Positions 45,848 through 58,143 of a DNA stretch of 64,000 nt are shown here, piece by piece. The stretch lies in contig OY282607.1 of the NCBI GenBank assembly GCA_958298945.1, forward strand, positions 88,915,270-88,979,269, written 5' to 3'. The DNA is from Atherix ibis. Taxonomy: Eukaryota; Arthropoda; Insecta; Diptera; Athericidae. A program made the position numbers and the translations under genes. The notes under the pieces are model-generated. The model searched no databases, was not told the DNA's origin, and saw nothing but the letters and a program-made list of their open reading frames with translations. Within the stretch, counting starts at the first letter, position 1, and the number at the start of each line of letters is the position of its first letter.

Positions 45848-48046
45848 CTGTAGAAAAAAAAACATATACGAAAATAAATAAATTATTTTTTTTCCGGATA
45901 GCGGACAATTTTTTATTTATGAATTTTTTTCAAAAAGTGGAATTATGTGGGAAAATTGGGTGAACATATTAGGTAAACTCTAGTAAAAGTGAAATCCTGA
46001 AATTATCCCAAACATGCATATAAGAATCGATAAAATTGAATAAATTCTGTTGATGATGGTAAGAGGAGAACAACATCGAACAACTCAGTGCTCAGTGGAG
46101 GGAGTGACTGTCGTGCTTCTGTTCAACAAGACTATTAATCATGTAGAAATGAATTTCTTTTTTTTATTCCTTCTCCCCGACTGTAGTGACCCTTTCCGAT
46201 TGTTTTTCATTGAAATAATTCGACGCTCCTAATGTACAACACATGTACACATTTAGGAACAAGACATATTCGCTCTGAAAGTGGACGAATTTTTCTGAGT
46301 CCATATGTCATTACTTCAACACACTATTCCAGTCTACTTTGGACCATGAAATGATATTTCTTCGAGATACTTAGAACTAACAGCTATCAGCTCTAAATGA
46401 TGGGTTGTAGTTGTTACAAGGCATTAGCAGAAAAAAAAAGGTTCCGAATGGTTACGCTATGATTAATTGCTGCAAGTTTTGTATTGCTTCTTGGTTGGGG
46501 ATGGTTATTGTAAGTTGTCACTATTTCGTTGTGGGATCACGACCAAGGCTATAAGACCCCAACCATTAATACGAATGACAGAAGTTTTGGTACAAAAGAA
46601 AATTTTATCAAATTATACAAGACACAGGAGTTTATGGATACGTGTCTCCAAGAAAAATAACAAAAAAAAAAAAAAAAAAAAAAACTGAATCTACAAGACG
46701 CTGAGTTGTTACAAAAAAGGGTGCTTCTTCTGCTAGAAGCTGTTGCCGTTAAGCAGCATATGGCGTCTTATCATATGTGATTGTAGATTGCAAAGACGTT
46801 ACAGTTTTTTTTTTCTTATAGTTCTTCTAAAAGAATTTAATTTTAATTATTTGACAAGAGTACTTTTTAAGAGGTACAAGTAGTTACAACGACATATCTA
46901 TTAAGTCAAGTTTATGTATGACTGTACCATATAACAAGTTGGTTATAAATGGGACGATTTATAAATTAAGAAATTTACGATATACAATAACTATGAGAAT
47001 AGCATGAATAATGTTTTCTCAAAAGAGCAACGATAAAAATACCGAAACGTAAGCATATGAAAATTAATGTTTTTCAAAAAAAGGAAAAAATATTGAAAAT
47101 TAATGAAGAAATTTACTATGTACAATAATAAGGACGTTTTTCTAATATTTTTTATTGAACTGTTGCTATTTCCAAATTATTTTATTGTAATTTACCAGCA
47201 TAAAAATTGAATAATTTTAATAAATAACAAATTATGAAGATGAAAAAAAAATATAAAAATATTTTTAGTAAAACTTTCTCAAGTTAGAAAAAAGATTCCA
47301 CAATAAAAAAAAAATTATAAAATTTTGGGTAAAACTTAATTTGATTTAATATTTAAGTAAAAAAATTTTATATAACTTCTATTAAATGGATTGAAAATAT
47401 TCTAACTAATATTTAAGATAATTTCTATTGATTTCTCGATTTCTAATCAATAATTATTAATATTAGAAATTTGATACACTTTCATTGTTCATAAGTACGA
47501 AGTCAATTGATTAAATTTGTTATTGTTTTCGATGTAATCTGTTCAAACATCCAAACAAACGACTATCAATCAAATTAATTTAAGTGATTATTAAAGTTTA
47601 TATTTCTTTAATCCAGCAAATCAGGATTAAATTCTACATTACAGACGTAAGCTTGTATTGATATGAATACTTACTGGTAGATTTTCAATAGCGGGTCAGT
47701 GCATAGAAGGTTTAGTGATGGAAAAGGGTTGTTGAAATTTTAAGAGTAAAGTTAGATGAAATCGATTTTAAATTCCTAATTTCATTATATTGCCTGGATC
47801 TTAAGACATTATTTAAATGGGCACCCCGAGACTTAATGCAGGACTATGTTCTTTTGAGGTTATTATTAATGACTTTTTCGCACACATCGGCTTATAATTC
47901 AGTTAGTTTTTATATTGACTTTAAGTCTTAAGTCGAAGCATACACTTCCATAGCAAATAATGGAAAATAGTTCACCAATTAAAAATATTCGGTTTGAATA
48001 AGAAAAAGAGTAAACTGCCTACAAATAGCAATAAGAGCCCTGCAAC
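45848..48046. other. Probable intron or intergenic DNA
   Basis: AT-rich, no further exon recognised. If the FN3 gene continues upstream this is intronic. A poly-A run of about 25 lies near 46660-46684. Confidence 0.5.
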
Positions 48047-48166
48047 CAGAAAAAAACCTTAAGGTGGTACGAAAAAAATAGATTTTTGAAGGAGTTCCTT
48101 TATTATGGACTTGCGGTTGAATTCCCTGCAATTATTAACAGCAAAACACATTCGGCTGAACGTTCT

Positions 48167-48254
48167 AACGGAAGATATGCCACGTTAAATAGTATTCAAC
48201 CATTAAATGAAACTTTAATGGTTGAATACTATTTAACGTGGCATACCTTCCGTT
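48167..48254. repeat. 41-bp foldback at the edge of element X
   Basis: Arms 48167-48207 and 48214-48254 match with one mismatch around a 6-nt loop (tgaaac); pairing continues outward a few more bases with a one-base gap. The word 'tatgccacgttaaat' inside the arm recurs once at about 56633, where it has no partner. Confidence 0.95.
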
Positions 48255-48426
48255 AGACGTAAAACTAGAGGCCGCCTACTACCATAGAAATTGAGATATG
48301 CATAATCAACGCCAGCTTAGCTGATTAGAAATAAGTAGTCGCACGCATTTCAATTACTCAACAATACCCCAGCTCGTTTCAATCCAACACATTCTTCTTT
48401 GATTTCCTGCTTGGGCTATTTCGTGT

Positions 48427-49060
48427 ATGAACATTATCTTCATCTTCTGCATCTTTTGCATTTTTTTCATTTTCTTCATCTTCTCCATATTCTTAATTTT
48501 CTGCATCTTCCTCATTTTCTTCATCTTCTTCATCTTCTTAATCTTCTGCATCTTCTTCATTTTCTTCATCTTCTTAAACTTTTTCATCTTCTTCATCTTT
48601 TTATGCTTCTGCATATTCTTCATCTTCTTCATCTTCTTCTTAATCTTCTTCATCTTTTTTATCTTCTTCTTTTTCTTCATTTTCTTCATATTTGTCATCT
48701 TCTGCATCTTCTTCATTTTCTTTATCTTCTTTAAATTTTTCATCTTCTTCATTTTCTTCATCTTCTTTTTACCTTTTCATCTTCTTCTGATTTTGCATCT
48801 TCTTCATCTCCTTTATCTGCTTCTTAATTTTCTTCATATTCTTTATATTCTTCTTTTTCTTTGTCTTCTTCATCTTCTTCATCTTCTGCATGTTCTTCAT
48901 TTTCTTCATTTTTCACATTCTTTATCTTCTTCATTTTTTTCTTCTTCTACATCTTCTTCATTTTCTTCATCTTCCGCTTCTTCTCTATCTTATCGTTTTT
49001 CTTTATCTTGTTCGTCTTCTTCATCTTCTTCATATTCTGCATCTCTTCATCTTTTAATCT
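48427..49060. repeat. Degenerate (TTCATC) microsatellite array
   Basis: About 630 bp built from ttcttcatc- and ttcatc-type hexamers and trimers with frequent T expansions. Long open frames on both strands here translate to Lys/Met/Ile or Phe/Ile/Leu/His low-complexity chains and are artefacts of the repeat. Confidence 0.95.
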
Positions 49061-49600
49061 TCTATATTTTCTACCGAAATCTTTACTAATATCTGCTGTG
49101 ATAGCATCCAGGATCCTGCCATTCCTCAGCTCGAGCCCTTTTAATGTAACCACAGCCACCCACATTTCAGGCAAGAGCTCCTCACCTTGGGCGGACACGG
49201 CGGACAAACCACCGTGGGGCACCCGACCTCCGTGGCATTAGTTTGTTCTAGTTTCAAAAGTAGCTGGTGAATGCTTTTCACTCAAAGGATTACACTCGAA
49301 AAGCTATAGTAAGGAAACTTGTAATTTCCTAGCACTGATAAACCAACTCAGAACAGCGGGTTCACCAAGACCAGTATGCCACTTCTGGTAGCGATCCTAT
49401 GGTACGGATGTACACCCAAGTATCCCCCTTGCGGAAAGCAATATTTGAATTCAATATTAATATGCCGCCATCTTGTTAAAAACATAGACAGTCATTCTGT
49501 AGCTATGAGCCCTATATATGGCTTCTCCATAGTCAATTGTGGGTTTTCAGAGCCTCATATAGGAAAATTTTGCTTATTAACATTTTCAAAGAGCGAGAAA

Positions 49601-52319
49601 TGAGTCCACCATATACTCCTATGATTTTACATTTATCGCTTTCTTTGGTAGCTAAAAAATGGATTTAAAAAGGCAAACTTTAATATAAATGCATCTTATC
49701 TAAGATGACGTAATTTTTTAACAGCTATCAAATGACTTCTCATATAATAAAATGGATAACCTACTTTAAATTAGTATAAAATCAGCCTTTTATTTGCAGA
49801 ATTTAGAGGAATTATGTTAATTTAAATTGAAAAATTCCATAAAATCTTCTATTGCCAATGACTTCTACTCCACCAATAATTAACTACTTAATTTCTTGAA
49901 TCGTTAAACTTTCAATTTGTTCGACAAATTGTTACACGATATCTATCATCAATTACATATTTTTGAAAATGTGAAAACAATAATTATATGCTCACCGACT
50001 AATAGGGAAATTGCAAAGGAATGTAGAACCAAAAAGTTACACTTTAGACGTGCCATACTCAAATATTTCTAATTGCCTTTAGCCATTGTAGGCGGAATTA
50101 TTATACTACTTTTCCATAAATATCAATTCATATTCTTAACCTTCATATTTAAAGACTCTTAATGAATTTCGAAACTCTACCCTTGCTAATGGAAATAAAT
50201 TCAAATTCATTCAATGATGAAAATAAAATTCAGTAAGTTTTCTTCTTTTTTTTTGCATATTCCATATAGCAACAATAAAAGAATTCGCATAAGTCCTGGC
50301 TATGATTTTTATAGAATAATTACGCAAAATACAAAATAATCAAATCAAAACATTTCAATATAATTAATTTCATTTTGAACGAAAAATCCAAATTGATTAT
50401 CGGTTTCCACTGTGCTTTATTATAGTCGACAGTATTATATTAGCCTAGAACAATATCCTTTTTCCTTTTACCGATTTCTATCTTTATAAGAGGACATTTT
50501 TCTTCCAAACATTAAAATCAAGAAGTAAAAATAAATACCTCCAAAAAAAAAAACTATAACTGTTACCAAATAAATACCTAACCCTATTGTCAAGGCTATT
50601 TGTCCAAAAAAAAAGCCACCTGTAAATAGGTCAGTTACATTGAAGTCGATTAAAGTAAACAATATGAAAAATGTACTCTGTTAAAATTGAATTTTTAGAT
50701 GGTACCAATAACATGAACAAATAATATCAACTCTAGGGAAAACATTAAAAATTAAAAAAAAAAACCCACACATATACAAATATATAACAAGAATAAAAAT
50801 CATCCCCTTGTCCTAGACTCCGCGTTAAGCAGTCAAAGTTTCATTGCGTGTTGAAAATTATTCATATTTTTGACGATTTTTCTCATTTTCACAATTTGTA
50901 CATATTTTTATAAATTATCGTATATACAGTATTTTCGTATATCAACGGTCATATCTAGTAATATTTTTCGAATAAATAAATAAAAATCACTTTCCAACTT
51001 TGAACACAAATTTCCATTCTCGTGCTTGCTATCACACCTGATCGCACCTTATGATATTTTCTGTTTACTAAAGACCATACAAACAGTGGTAATGGAAAAG
51101 TCCTCCAGCGCATTTGTTTTTAGTTTATTTTCCTTGTGTTTTTTTTTCTATTACCAACAAAAAGTGATTATGAATATTTGTGCTAACAACATCCCCAATA
51201 ATTTTTTTTACTTCTACACTCATCCCTAGCAAGGAATTTATTGCAAACATTTCACCATAATCGAGAGTCCCTCCAAAGTGGCAAGACCTCCTCCAATACT
51301 GCTGAAAAGTTTGTTGTTATTTTTTTTCTCTCTTATTTTTTTTAATAATCATTTTACCAAACAAGTCCGTTTATTAATTCAATTTCCGAGAAAAATTGCT
51401 TTAACTCAACAGCGTAATAAATTTTTCCTATTCAATCTCGGCCTCATCAATAATATATTGATTCCCAAACCAATTTGCCTTCGAATCGAATCGAATCGAT
51501 CTAATAAACTTTATAATAATAAGAAAAAATACTACAAAATATGCGGGCAAATAATGGAACATTTTAGAGCTATGAATATTATTTGATTATATCGAATATG
51601 TATTAATATTAATAATTATTGAGAATTTAGTTTAAATTCTATTTTTCTAGATGGAAAAGTTTATGATTGATTTCGTTTTGCGGCATAGAATGATACATTG
51701 ACATGCAATTGACTTGTGATATTAGGAAAATAGTGCTTGACATTCGACCTTATTTAAATATATAATATTATTTATTTTTACCCGGTATTAATATATTTTT
51801 AAAAATATAATTAAAATTATCAAATAACAAACGAAGCAGATTTGAAAGGACAATAAATTGTGTCTACTCTGTTTAATTCGGCATTTAAATCTGCATTCAA
51901 ATTTTAATCATCAGAAAATCCAGTTTAAACGTAATTTTTATATAAATAAAAAAACATTTAAAATTGTTGATTTGAAAAAAAAAATACTAATATTGTGGAT
52001 CAAAAACCCTTTTTCTTAATATTCAAGCAAAAAAAAAATACTATTCAAGGAATCGAATTTAAAACTTTCGAAAAATTATAAATGTTTTTTCTTTTTTAAA
52101 ACTTTTGTTATTCAATAAATATTTAACTTAATTAATTTGATATAAAATTATTAAAAGTATTTTGAAGAAACGAAATTTTGTCCTTTTGAAAAAATCTTTT
52201 TTTTTTAGCTTGTAACAAACGACATGTAAAAGGTTATCCATTTTGCGTTTTGGATAGTAGAATTTATTAAAAAATACTTTAAATATGGACTTTGAAAAAA
52301 TTGTAAACTTATTCCCTTA
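49601..52319. other. AT-rich intergenic or intronic DNA
   Basis: A minus-strand frame at 50662-50468 is very hydrophobic (two segments rich in Phe, Ile and Val) but starts at TTG and has no family resemblance. Other frames are low complexity. Confidence 0.45.
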
Positions 52320-53510
52320 CGACCATAAAAATTGACATATGCATAGTCATGGCCAGCTTAGCTAACTACAATAGATCGAGGTAGGTGCACGCATCTTAAT
52401 TACCCAACAACACCGCAGCTCCTTTCAATCTAACGAATTCTTCATTGATTTCCTGCTTGGACCACTTCATGCATGAAACATTCTATCAGAATCCCTCTTT
52501 TCCTTATTTTCTTCATCTTCATATTCTTCGTCTTCTGCATCTTCTACATCTTCTGCATTTTATTCATCTCCTGCATCTTCTTCATCTTCTTTATCTTATT
52601 CTTTTCCTTCATCTTCTGCATCTTCTTCATTTTCTTCCTCTTCTTCCTCTTCCTCATCTTCTTTATCTTCTTTATCTTCTTAATTTTCTTCATCTTGGTC
52701 TTATTCTAATTCAACTTTTTCATCATCTTCATTTCCTCCATCTTTTTCATCTTCTGCGCTTTCTTAATCTTTTTCATCTTCTCCATCTTCATCTTCTTCA
52801 GGTTCTTCATCATCTTTGTTTTTATCATCTTCTTCAATTTCTTCGTCTTCTTCGTCTTCTTCATCGTCTTCATCTCCTTCATTTTCTTCATCTTCTTCAT
52901 CTTCTTCATCTTCTTCATCTTCTTCATCTTCTTCATCTTCTTCATCTCCTTCATCTTCTACATCTTTTTCATCTTCTTCATCTTCTTCATCTTCTTCATC
53001 TTCTTCATCTTCTTCATCTTCTTCAATTTTTTTCATCGCCTTCATCTTCTTCATCTTCTTCATCTTCTTGATCCTCTTCACCTTTTTCATCTTCTCCATC
53101 TTCTACATAATTCTCTACTATAATCCGCAGTAATAGCAGTCGCAATTCTGCCATTTCTCAGCATTAGCCCTAATTATGTAACTGCGATGTAGGTGATAAC
53201 AACAGCTACCCACATTTTAGCCAAGGGCTCTTCACCTTGGCCGGAAACGGCAGACGAACTACCGTAGGGTACGCGACTCCCGTGGTACCAGTTTTTTCTA
53301 TTTTCAAGAGTTGGTACCAGTTGTTCTAGTTTCAGTACGATTTACGCTCAAAGAGATAAATCAATTTCCTGGCATGCTAAACCAACTCAGGATAATGGGT
53401 TCGCCAGAACCCGTAGGCCATTTCTGCTATGGATCTCCTGGAATGGATCTGCACCCAAAAGTGTCCCCCTGACGGGAAGCCCAACATACAATATTTGAAT
53501 TCATATTTTT
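52320..53510 (+). repeat. Dispersed element X, copy 2, carrying a microsatellite array
   Basis: The same block order as copy 1: 'atatgcatagtcatggccag', 'gatttcctgcttgg', the array, then 'acccacattttagccaaggg', 'ggccggaaacggcagac', 'aaaccaactcagg', 'caatatttgaattcatattt'. Divergence from copy 1 is substantial outside these words. Confidence 0.7.
52500..53110. repeat. (TTCTTCATC) microsatellite array
   Basis: About 600 bp; purest at 52880-53030 where ttcttcatc repeats nearly without change. The minus-strand translation gives Asp/Glu runs and the plus strand Ser or His/Leu runs; all are repeat artefacts. Confidence 0.95.
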
Positions 53511-53690
53511 CATCTTCTTCATCTTCTTCATCTTATTTAGCTTCTTAATTCAGTTCATCTTCTTTATATTCTTCATCTTCTTCTTATTCTTCTTCAACTT
53601 CTTCATCTTCTTCTTATTCTTCTTATTATTCTTGAACTTCTTCATCTTCTTCATGTTCTTTTTCATCTTCTTAATATTCTTCAGTTTTTA
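53503..53690. repeat. Third (TTCATC)-type microsatellite tract
   Basis: About 190 bp of ttcttcatc and ttcttattc units directly after the right end of element X copy 2. Confidence 0.9.
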
Positions 53691-55899
53691 AAAGGTTATC
53701 CATTTTACGTTTCAGAAAGTAGGATTTATTTAAAGATACTTTAAGTAAGGACTTTGAAAAAATTTTAAATTTATTTCCTTACTTGAATATTGCCATTTAG
53801 AAAAAAATATAGGATTTTTAAAATTAGTTCTTCAAAATTACTTGCAGGACTCAATATTTTTGTGATAAATTTTCATTAATAATTTAGGCTTAAATTTCAG
53901 CCATTATAACATGTTTAAAATGCACACCATACAGTCACTTTTCTCGAATACAATGGCTTTTCCACAACTATTTGTGGGTTTTTAGAGCCTTATTATTTAT
54001 GAATGGATCCACCAAGCGAGCAATTTTGCAAATTTAGAAAAGAAATTCATATTATTTTAATTTCTTTAAATAATAAATTATAAAACAATAGAAAATATAT
54101 ATTTCTACAATATAATAGAAAAACTTTCAGATCCAATAATAAAAAAAAATATTTTTTAAAATAAAATTTAAAATCTGGTTCTTGTTAATAATTATTTATC
54201 ACTAAAAAAACTAAATAATAATAATTATTTTTAATAACGAAAGAGTTCACTTTCATACAGCTGTGGTAAGGTTTTATTTAAGAAGCTAAAATTTAGTGAA
54301 ATTTAATTGGCATTTTGAAAAATACATTTTTTCTGGCATATAAAAATAATTAAATTAAGAATAAAATTTTCCATAAATAAACAAGAAGTTTCTATATTAT
54401 GAAAAAAATCACCATGCTTACTTAATAAACAATTTATAAAATGTTCATATGCTTATGATTATTAATGGAAATTCTGAATAATTTCCGATTTTTGTTAATA
54501 ATTTTCAATAAATATGCTTTGGAAAAAATCAATAATTTCTATTTAATAAATAAGACTTTAAAATATAATTTGTATTTGATTAAAAAATTATTGTGCTTAT
54601 TGATTTCAGTGAGTATAAATTTATAAAATTTGGTTAAAAAAATTCTTATTGCCTTATTAAAAAATGAATTTTAATAAATTTGTAAAATTCTAAATAAAAT
54701 ACGAACTACAAAAAAATATACATTTTACTTTTACGAATAGAATGTGGAATAGTTCAGAAGATTTTTTCCTCCAAACGCAAATTAAGATAAACTAAAAGAG
54801 AATCTATTTTTTAATATAAATTTATAACTAATCCAAATAAATTATCACATTATAAAATTATAAATATTAAAATGTATAAAATATAATTCCATTAAATAAA
54901 AGTTTTTCTTCCACTTTTTTTTTCTACTATATTTATGATAATCAAAAAAGGATTAAATATATTAAACGAAGTTAGCAGCTACCTTAACTATTGGCAAATA
55001 ATAAATTTACAGATTCTAATCCTCAAATAATATAGAATTAATGTAAATTTTTAAAAATGAGTAGCAGAAATTATTTACTTTTTTTTCCTTTTGCTATGAT
55101 TTTATAGGTTTTTTGCATCTAAATATGTATATTTTGAAATGATACATTTTCTTGGGGGATATATTTAAGTGGCTCCATCAATAAAAAAAATTATTAGTAA
55201 ATTAAGGAATAACTATTGATTTTTATATATTTATGCATATTTCTCTACTTGAATATTTATATTTATTTTTGGATTTTTTTTATGTTCATTTAAATTTAAA
55301 ATAAATCCTATGAAAAGTGGACTTATCTAAATAGCTACCAGAATTCTCTATTTTATTGTATAATACTTAGCAGAGCAGACTGTGTCCGAAAATAGTGTAC
55401 GCTGGTAAGCCTTCTTAATATGCAAATTTCTACTCATGGAAATACGAAAATAAATATTTCAAAGCGGATTATTAGAGTTCCTCCATAAGAGGATTTATCT
55501 TTTGGACAATTTTTGAATATGGACGAGATTATTCTCTATGACAGGTTATTGAACAATAATTTCAACAACAACAACAACAACAACAAAAATATCTAAAAGT
55601 TGGTATTCGTAATTTTTCTTATATCAGTGCAGGTAAGTTTGACTTTATTGTTAGTTGTCGACCAGGTTTAATAAATTGCTTTAAAAAATATTATTAATTA
55701 GTGACACAGAAATATGCAAAAACTTTATTAATTATAACAAATTATTTAGTTTCTTATAAAAACAAGATATCTTAAAGGTTGGTTCGCATAAGGAATATTT
55801 AATTTTTAGCACAAATTTATTAATTATAATGTGGAAATTTATTTCTAAATATTTGTGCGAAAATTGAATGTTTTTTGCAAACTTTGCAATATTGTTATT
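53691..55899. other. AT-rich DNA
   Basis: No gene. Words near 53925-53990 ('tacaatggctt', 'gtgggtttttagagcc') recur near 49510-49560 and 5925, another dispersed fragment. A pure (CAA) run of about eight units lies at 55563-55587. Confidence 0.5.
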
Positions 55900-56670
55900 A
55901 TTTCAGTTAGTGTTATTCACCACAAAAGACCTCATTAGTTGAGGTGTCCTATAAGGGGGACAGTTGTGGATGCATATCTATATGATAGGACCGATAGCAG
56001 AAGTAGCCTACGGATCTGGAAGAACCTTCGATCCTATTTCCTTACTGTAGCTCTTGAAATATTACTCTTTGAGTGTAGCGTTCTCACCAGGTATTGTTAA
56101 AAGCAGAAATGAGTGGTACCACGACGGTTGGGAGCCCCATGGTGGTCGGGAGTCTCACGGTGGTTGGTCTGCAGTGCCCGACCAATATGATGAGCCTTTG
56201 GCTAAAACATGGGTGGCTGTGGTTGTCACCTTCTTCGCAGATACAGTCTTAGGTATAAGTAGGTCTTGCAACCAACAGTAAGAGTAACTAGCTGGCAATT
56301 GGCTATTGACTATTTGCAAAAAGGCCTACCTGTGATGGATAGAGCTGGTTAGAGGCAATACCATATAGTTGCACAAATGTGACCATCTTTCCAGAGAGGA
56401 AACTGATTTTCAAGAGGTTCAAAAAAGAAGTTCGAAAAAGATGAGGTAACCCAAGCAGGAAATCGATATTGCGTTGGATTGATACGAACTGGGGTGCTGT
56501 TGCGTGTTTGAGGTGCATGCAACTACCTGAATCTAGTCAGATAGACTGTCGAAATCCATTCCTGGACAAGTTCATTTTTTCCCGTTGATTGGGGGCCCCT
56601 GCGGTGGCCCATGGTATTATATCTAACGATTGGTATGCCACGTTAAATAACATTAGGTGGTTAGAGATTA
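55900..56670 (-). repeat. Dispersed element X, copy 3, inverted and without array
   Basis: On the plus strand 'gagcctttggctaaaacatg' followed by 'ggtggctgtgg' is the complement of the 'cccacattttagccaagggc' block of copies 1 and 2. 'gaccatccgg'-like and 'ggtggttggtctgc' blocks also fit in reverse. The end word 'ggtatgccacgttaaataac' at 56632 corresponds to the foldback arm of copy 1. No (TTCATC) tract is present here. Confidence 0.6.
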
Positions 56671-58089
56671 TTTGCCTTCTGCTACCCTCTTGAACCCCTT
56701 CAAGAATAGTTCACGAAAAATTCGTTCATGCTACATTTACTAATTGTCATGATTAATGTCCGTCGGTGTATGGTAATAGCAATGCCTATACTTGAATATG
56801 TAATTAATATGTCCATTCCCCTTAACCTGGTAGGAAATACAAAAACTTAACGAAATAAGTATATTGACGTCAAGTGAGACTTTTGGTCATTCTTAGACCA
56901 ATCTGAACATACGGACTCGAAATTTGGGTTGAGCAAAATATTCCATTTCATTGCGTGTCCAATTATTATAATCCTGTATCCTTCGTAAAAAAGTCAATGT
57001 TTCTTTCTATCTGCACTGGAGGGTGCTTGCTTTCTCCTACATATTATGTTTTCAGAGATAAACTAAATAATTTTATCAAACTATCTGCTTGATATTATAT
57101 TTCAATAAAAAAATTTTTTTTCATTTATACTCCATTTAAAATAATTTAAAAATAAAAAATACAATTTAAAAAAATTTATATATATATAATAATCGATATA
57201 AATGTGAAAAATAATCTACCGAAAATTTACACTTATTTATTTACCAAAACAACAACGTAATTGCAAACATATTAAAAAATAATTAATAAAATTATTTACC
57301 TTCGAATGATCAAAACAACAACAAAAATATATAAAATTGATTAAATATAATTAAAGGTCCCAGCAGCAAGGTGAATATTGAATTTATAAAATAAGCAAAA
57401 GTGGTAAAATTGAAATTATTTACTTTTAATAAAATTATACGCAAAGTGATGGGAAATGTTGAGTAATGTGGGATGAGAGGTGCTTCAGTGCTGTTACCAC
57501 CCTTAATTATGGAGGAGGGTTGATTTTGTTTACTATTACCTTTGTTTATGGGGGGTTGTAAATAGAATTTCTTTATGTATTAGGTAATATTATTTAATCA
57601 CAGTTATTATTTTGTAAATAAAAATAATTATGTGCGAAAGAGGGAGGATTCGATGCCACGTACACACTTTATATGTAAATAAGAAACTAGTCATTTAGAT
57701 ACAATTATGCTCTGCCATAGTGATAAGGGTGAAATCATAGGTGCGATTTTTCTACTCCTTCGAGTTTATTTATATGAGGGTTGATTAACGTTATACGTAA
57801 CTAAACAGGTAAACATGAAAGATTGGATGCACCTGTGAAAGTACTAAGTTCTGAGATTGAAGAAACTTTTGTGCTAGTAGGTAAAAAAAAAATTTATATA
57901 AAAAAAAGCAAAAAAAGGATATTGCAGGTATAATAAATATGAGTGCAGCTGGAAAATAGATAAATTCGAAAATACTATATGAACATATGAGGCAGGAAAG
58001 AGGGATAAATGCGAATTGGAGCAGTTGTAGATAGTAGAGCATGGAAATAAAGCACAGAGCAAAGAGGGCCATAGTACGAGATGACTCAC
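56671..58089. other. AT-rich intergenic or intronic DNA
   Basis: No coding signal until the small exon at 58090. Confidence 0.5.
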
Positions 58090-58143
58090 CAATAGGTGTA
58101 GCACGTCAGGAAGGGAGTTATAACTATAGGATGGGAATCCATT
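58090..58143 (-). CDS. 54-bp internal exon (phase 0/0), gene unknown
   Basis: Minus strand: acceptor ttttatttgcag, 18 codons NGFPSYSYNSLPDVLHLL, then the donor TTG|GTGAGTC. Both splice sites are strong, phase is 0 at each end, and the segment is richer in G and C than its flanks. It lies 12 kb upstream, on the same strand, of the FN3/transmembrane exons, which also use phase-0 junctions, so it may be an upstream or alternative exon of that gene. That link is inference only. Confidence 0.55.

Larger units (their letters stand above)
48047..49600 (+). repeat. Dispersed element X, copy 1, carrying a microsatellite array
   Basis: Flanks of the array match copy 2 (52320-53510): on the left 'gccagcttagct' and 'gatttcctgcttgg'; on the right 'tctgccatt' variants, 'acccacatttcaggcaagag' (copy 2 'acccacattttagccaaggg'), 'gacaaaccaccgtgggg', 'tgcacccaa' and 'caatatttgaattcaatat' words. 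A third copy lies inverted at 55900-56670. I do not recognise any encoded protein. The order of conserved blocks suggests one transposable-element family with an internal expandable (TTCATC) tract. Confidence 0.7.

Noticed and set aside
48354..49241. Long open frames on both strands rich in Lys/Met or Phe/Ile/Ser
   Set aside because: They lie within a degenerate (TTCATC) microsatellite; low complexity in all frames, no start context or splice sites.
50468..50662. Hydrophobic minus-strand frame that might be a small membrane protein
   Set aside because: Starts at TTG, strongly biased to Phe/Ile/Val as expected from T-rich DNA, no family resemblance.
52445..53133. 208-codon His/Leu-rich frame and an Asp/Glu-rich frame that resembles an acidic nuclear protein
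   Set aside because: Both come from a nearly pure ttcttcatc array; the acidic chain is the antisense reading of the same repeat.
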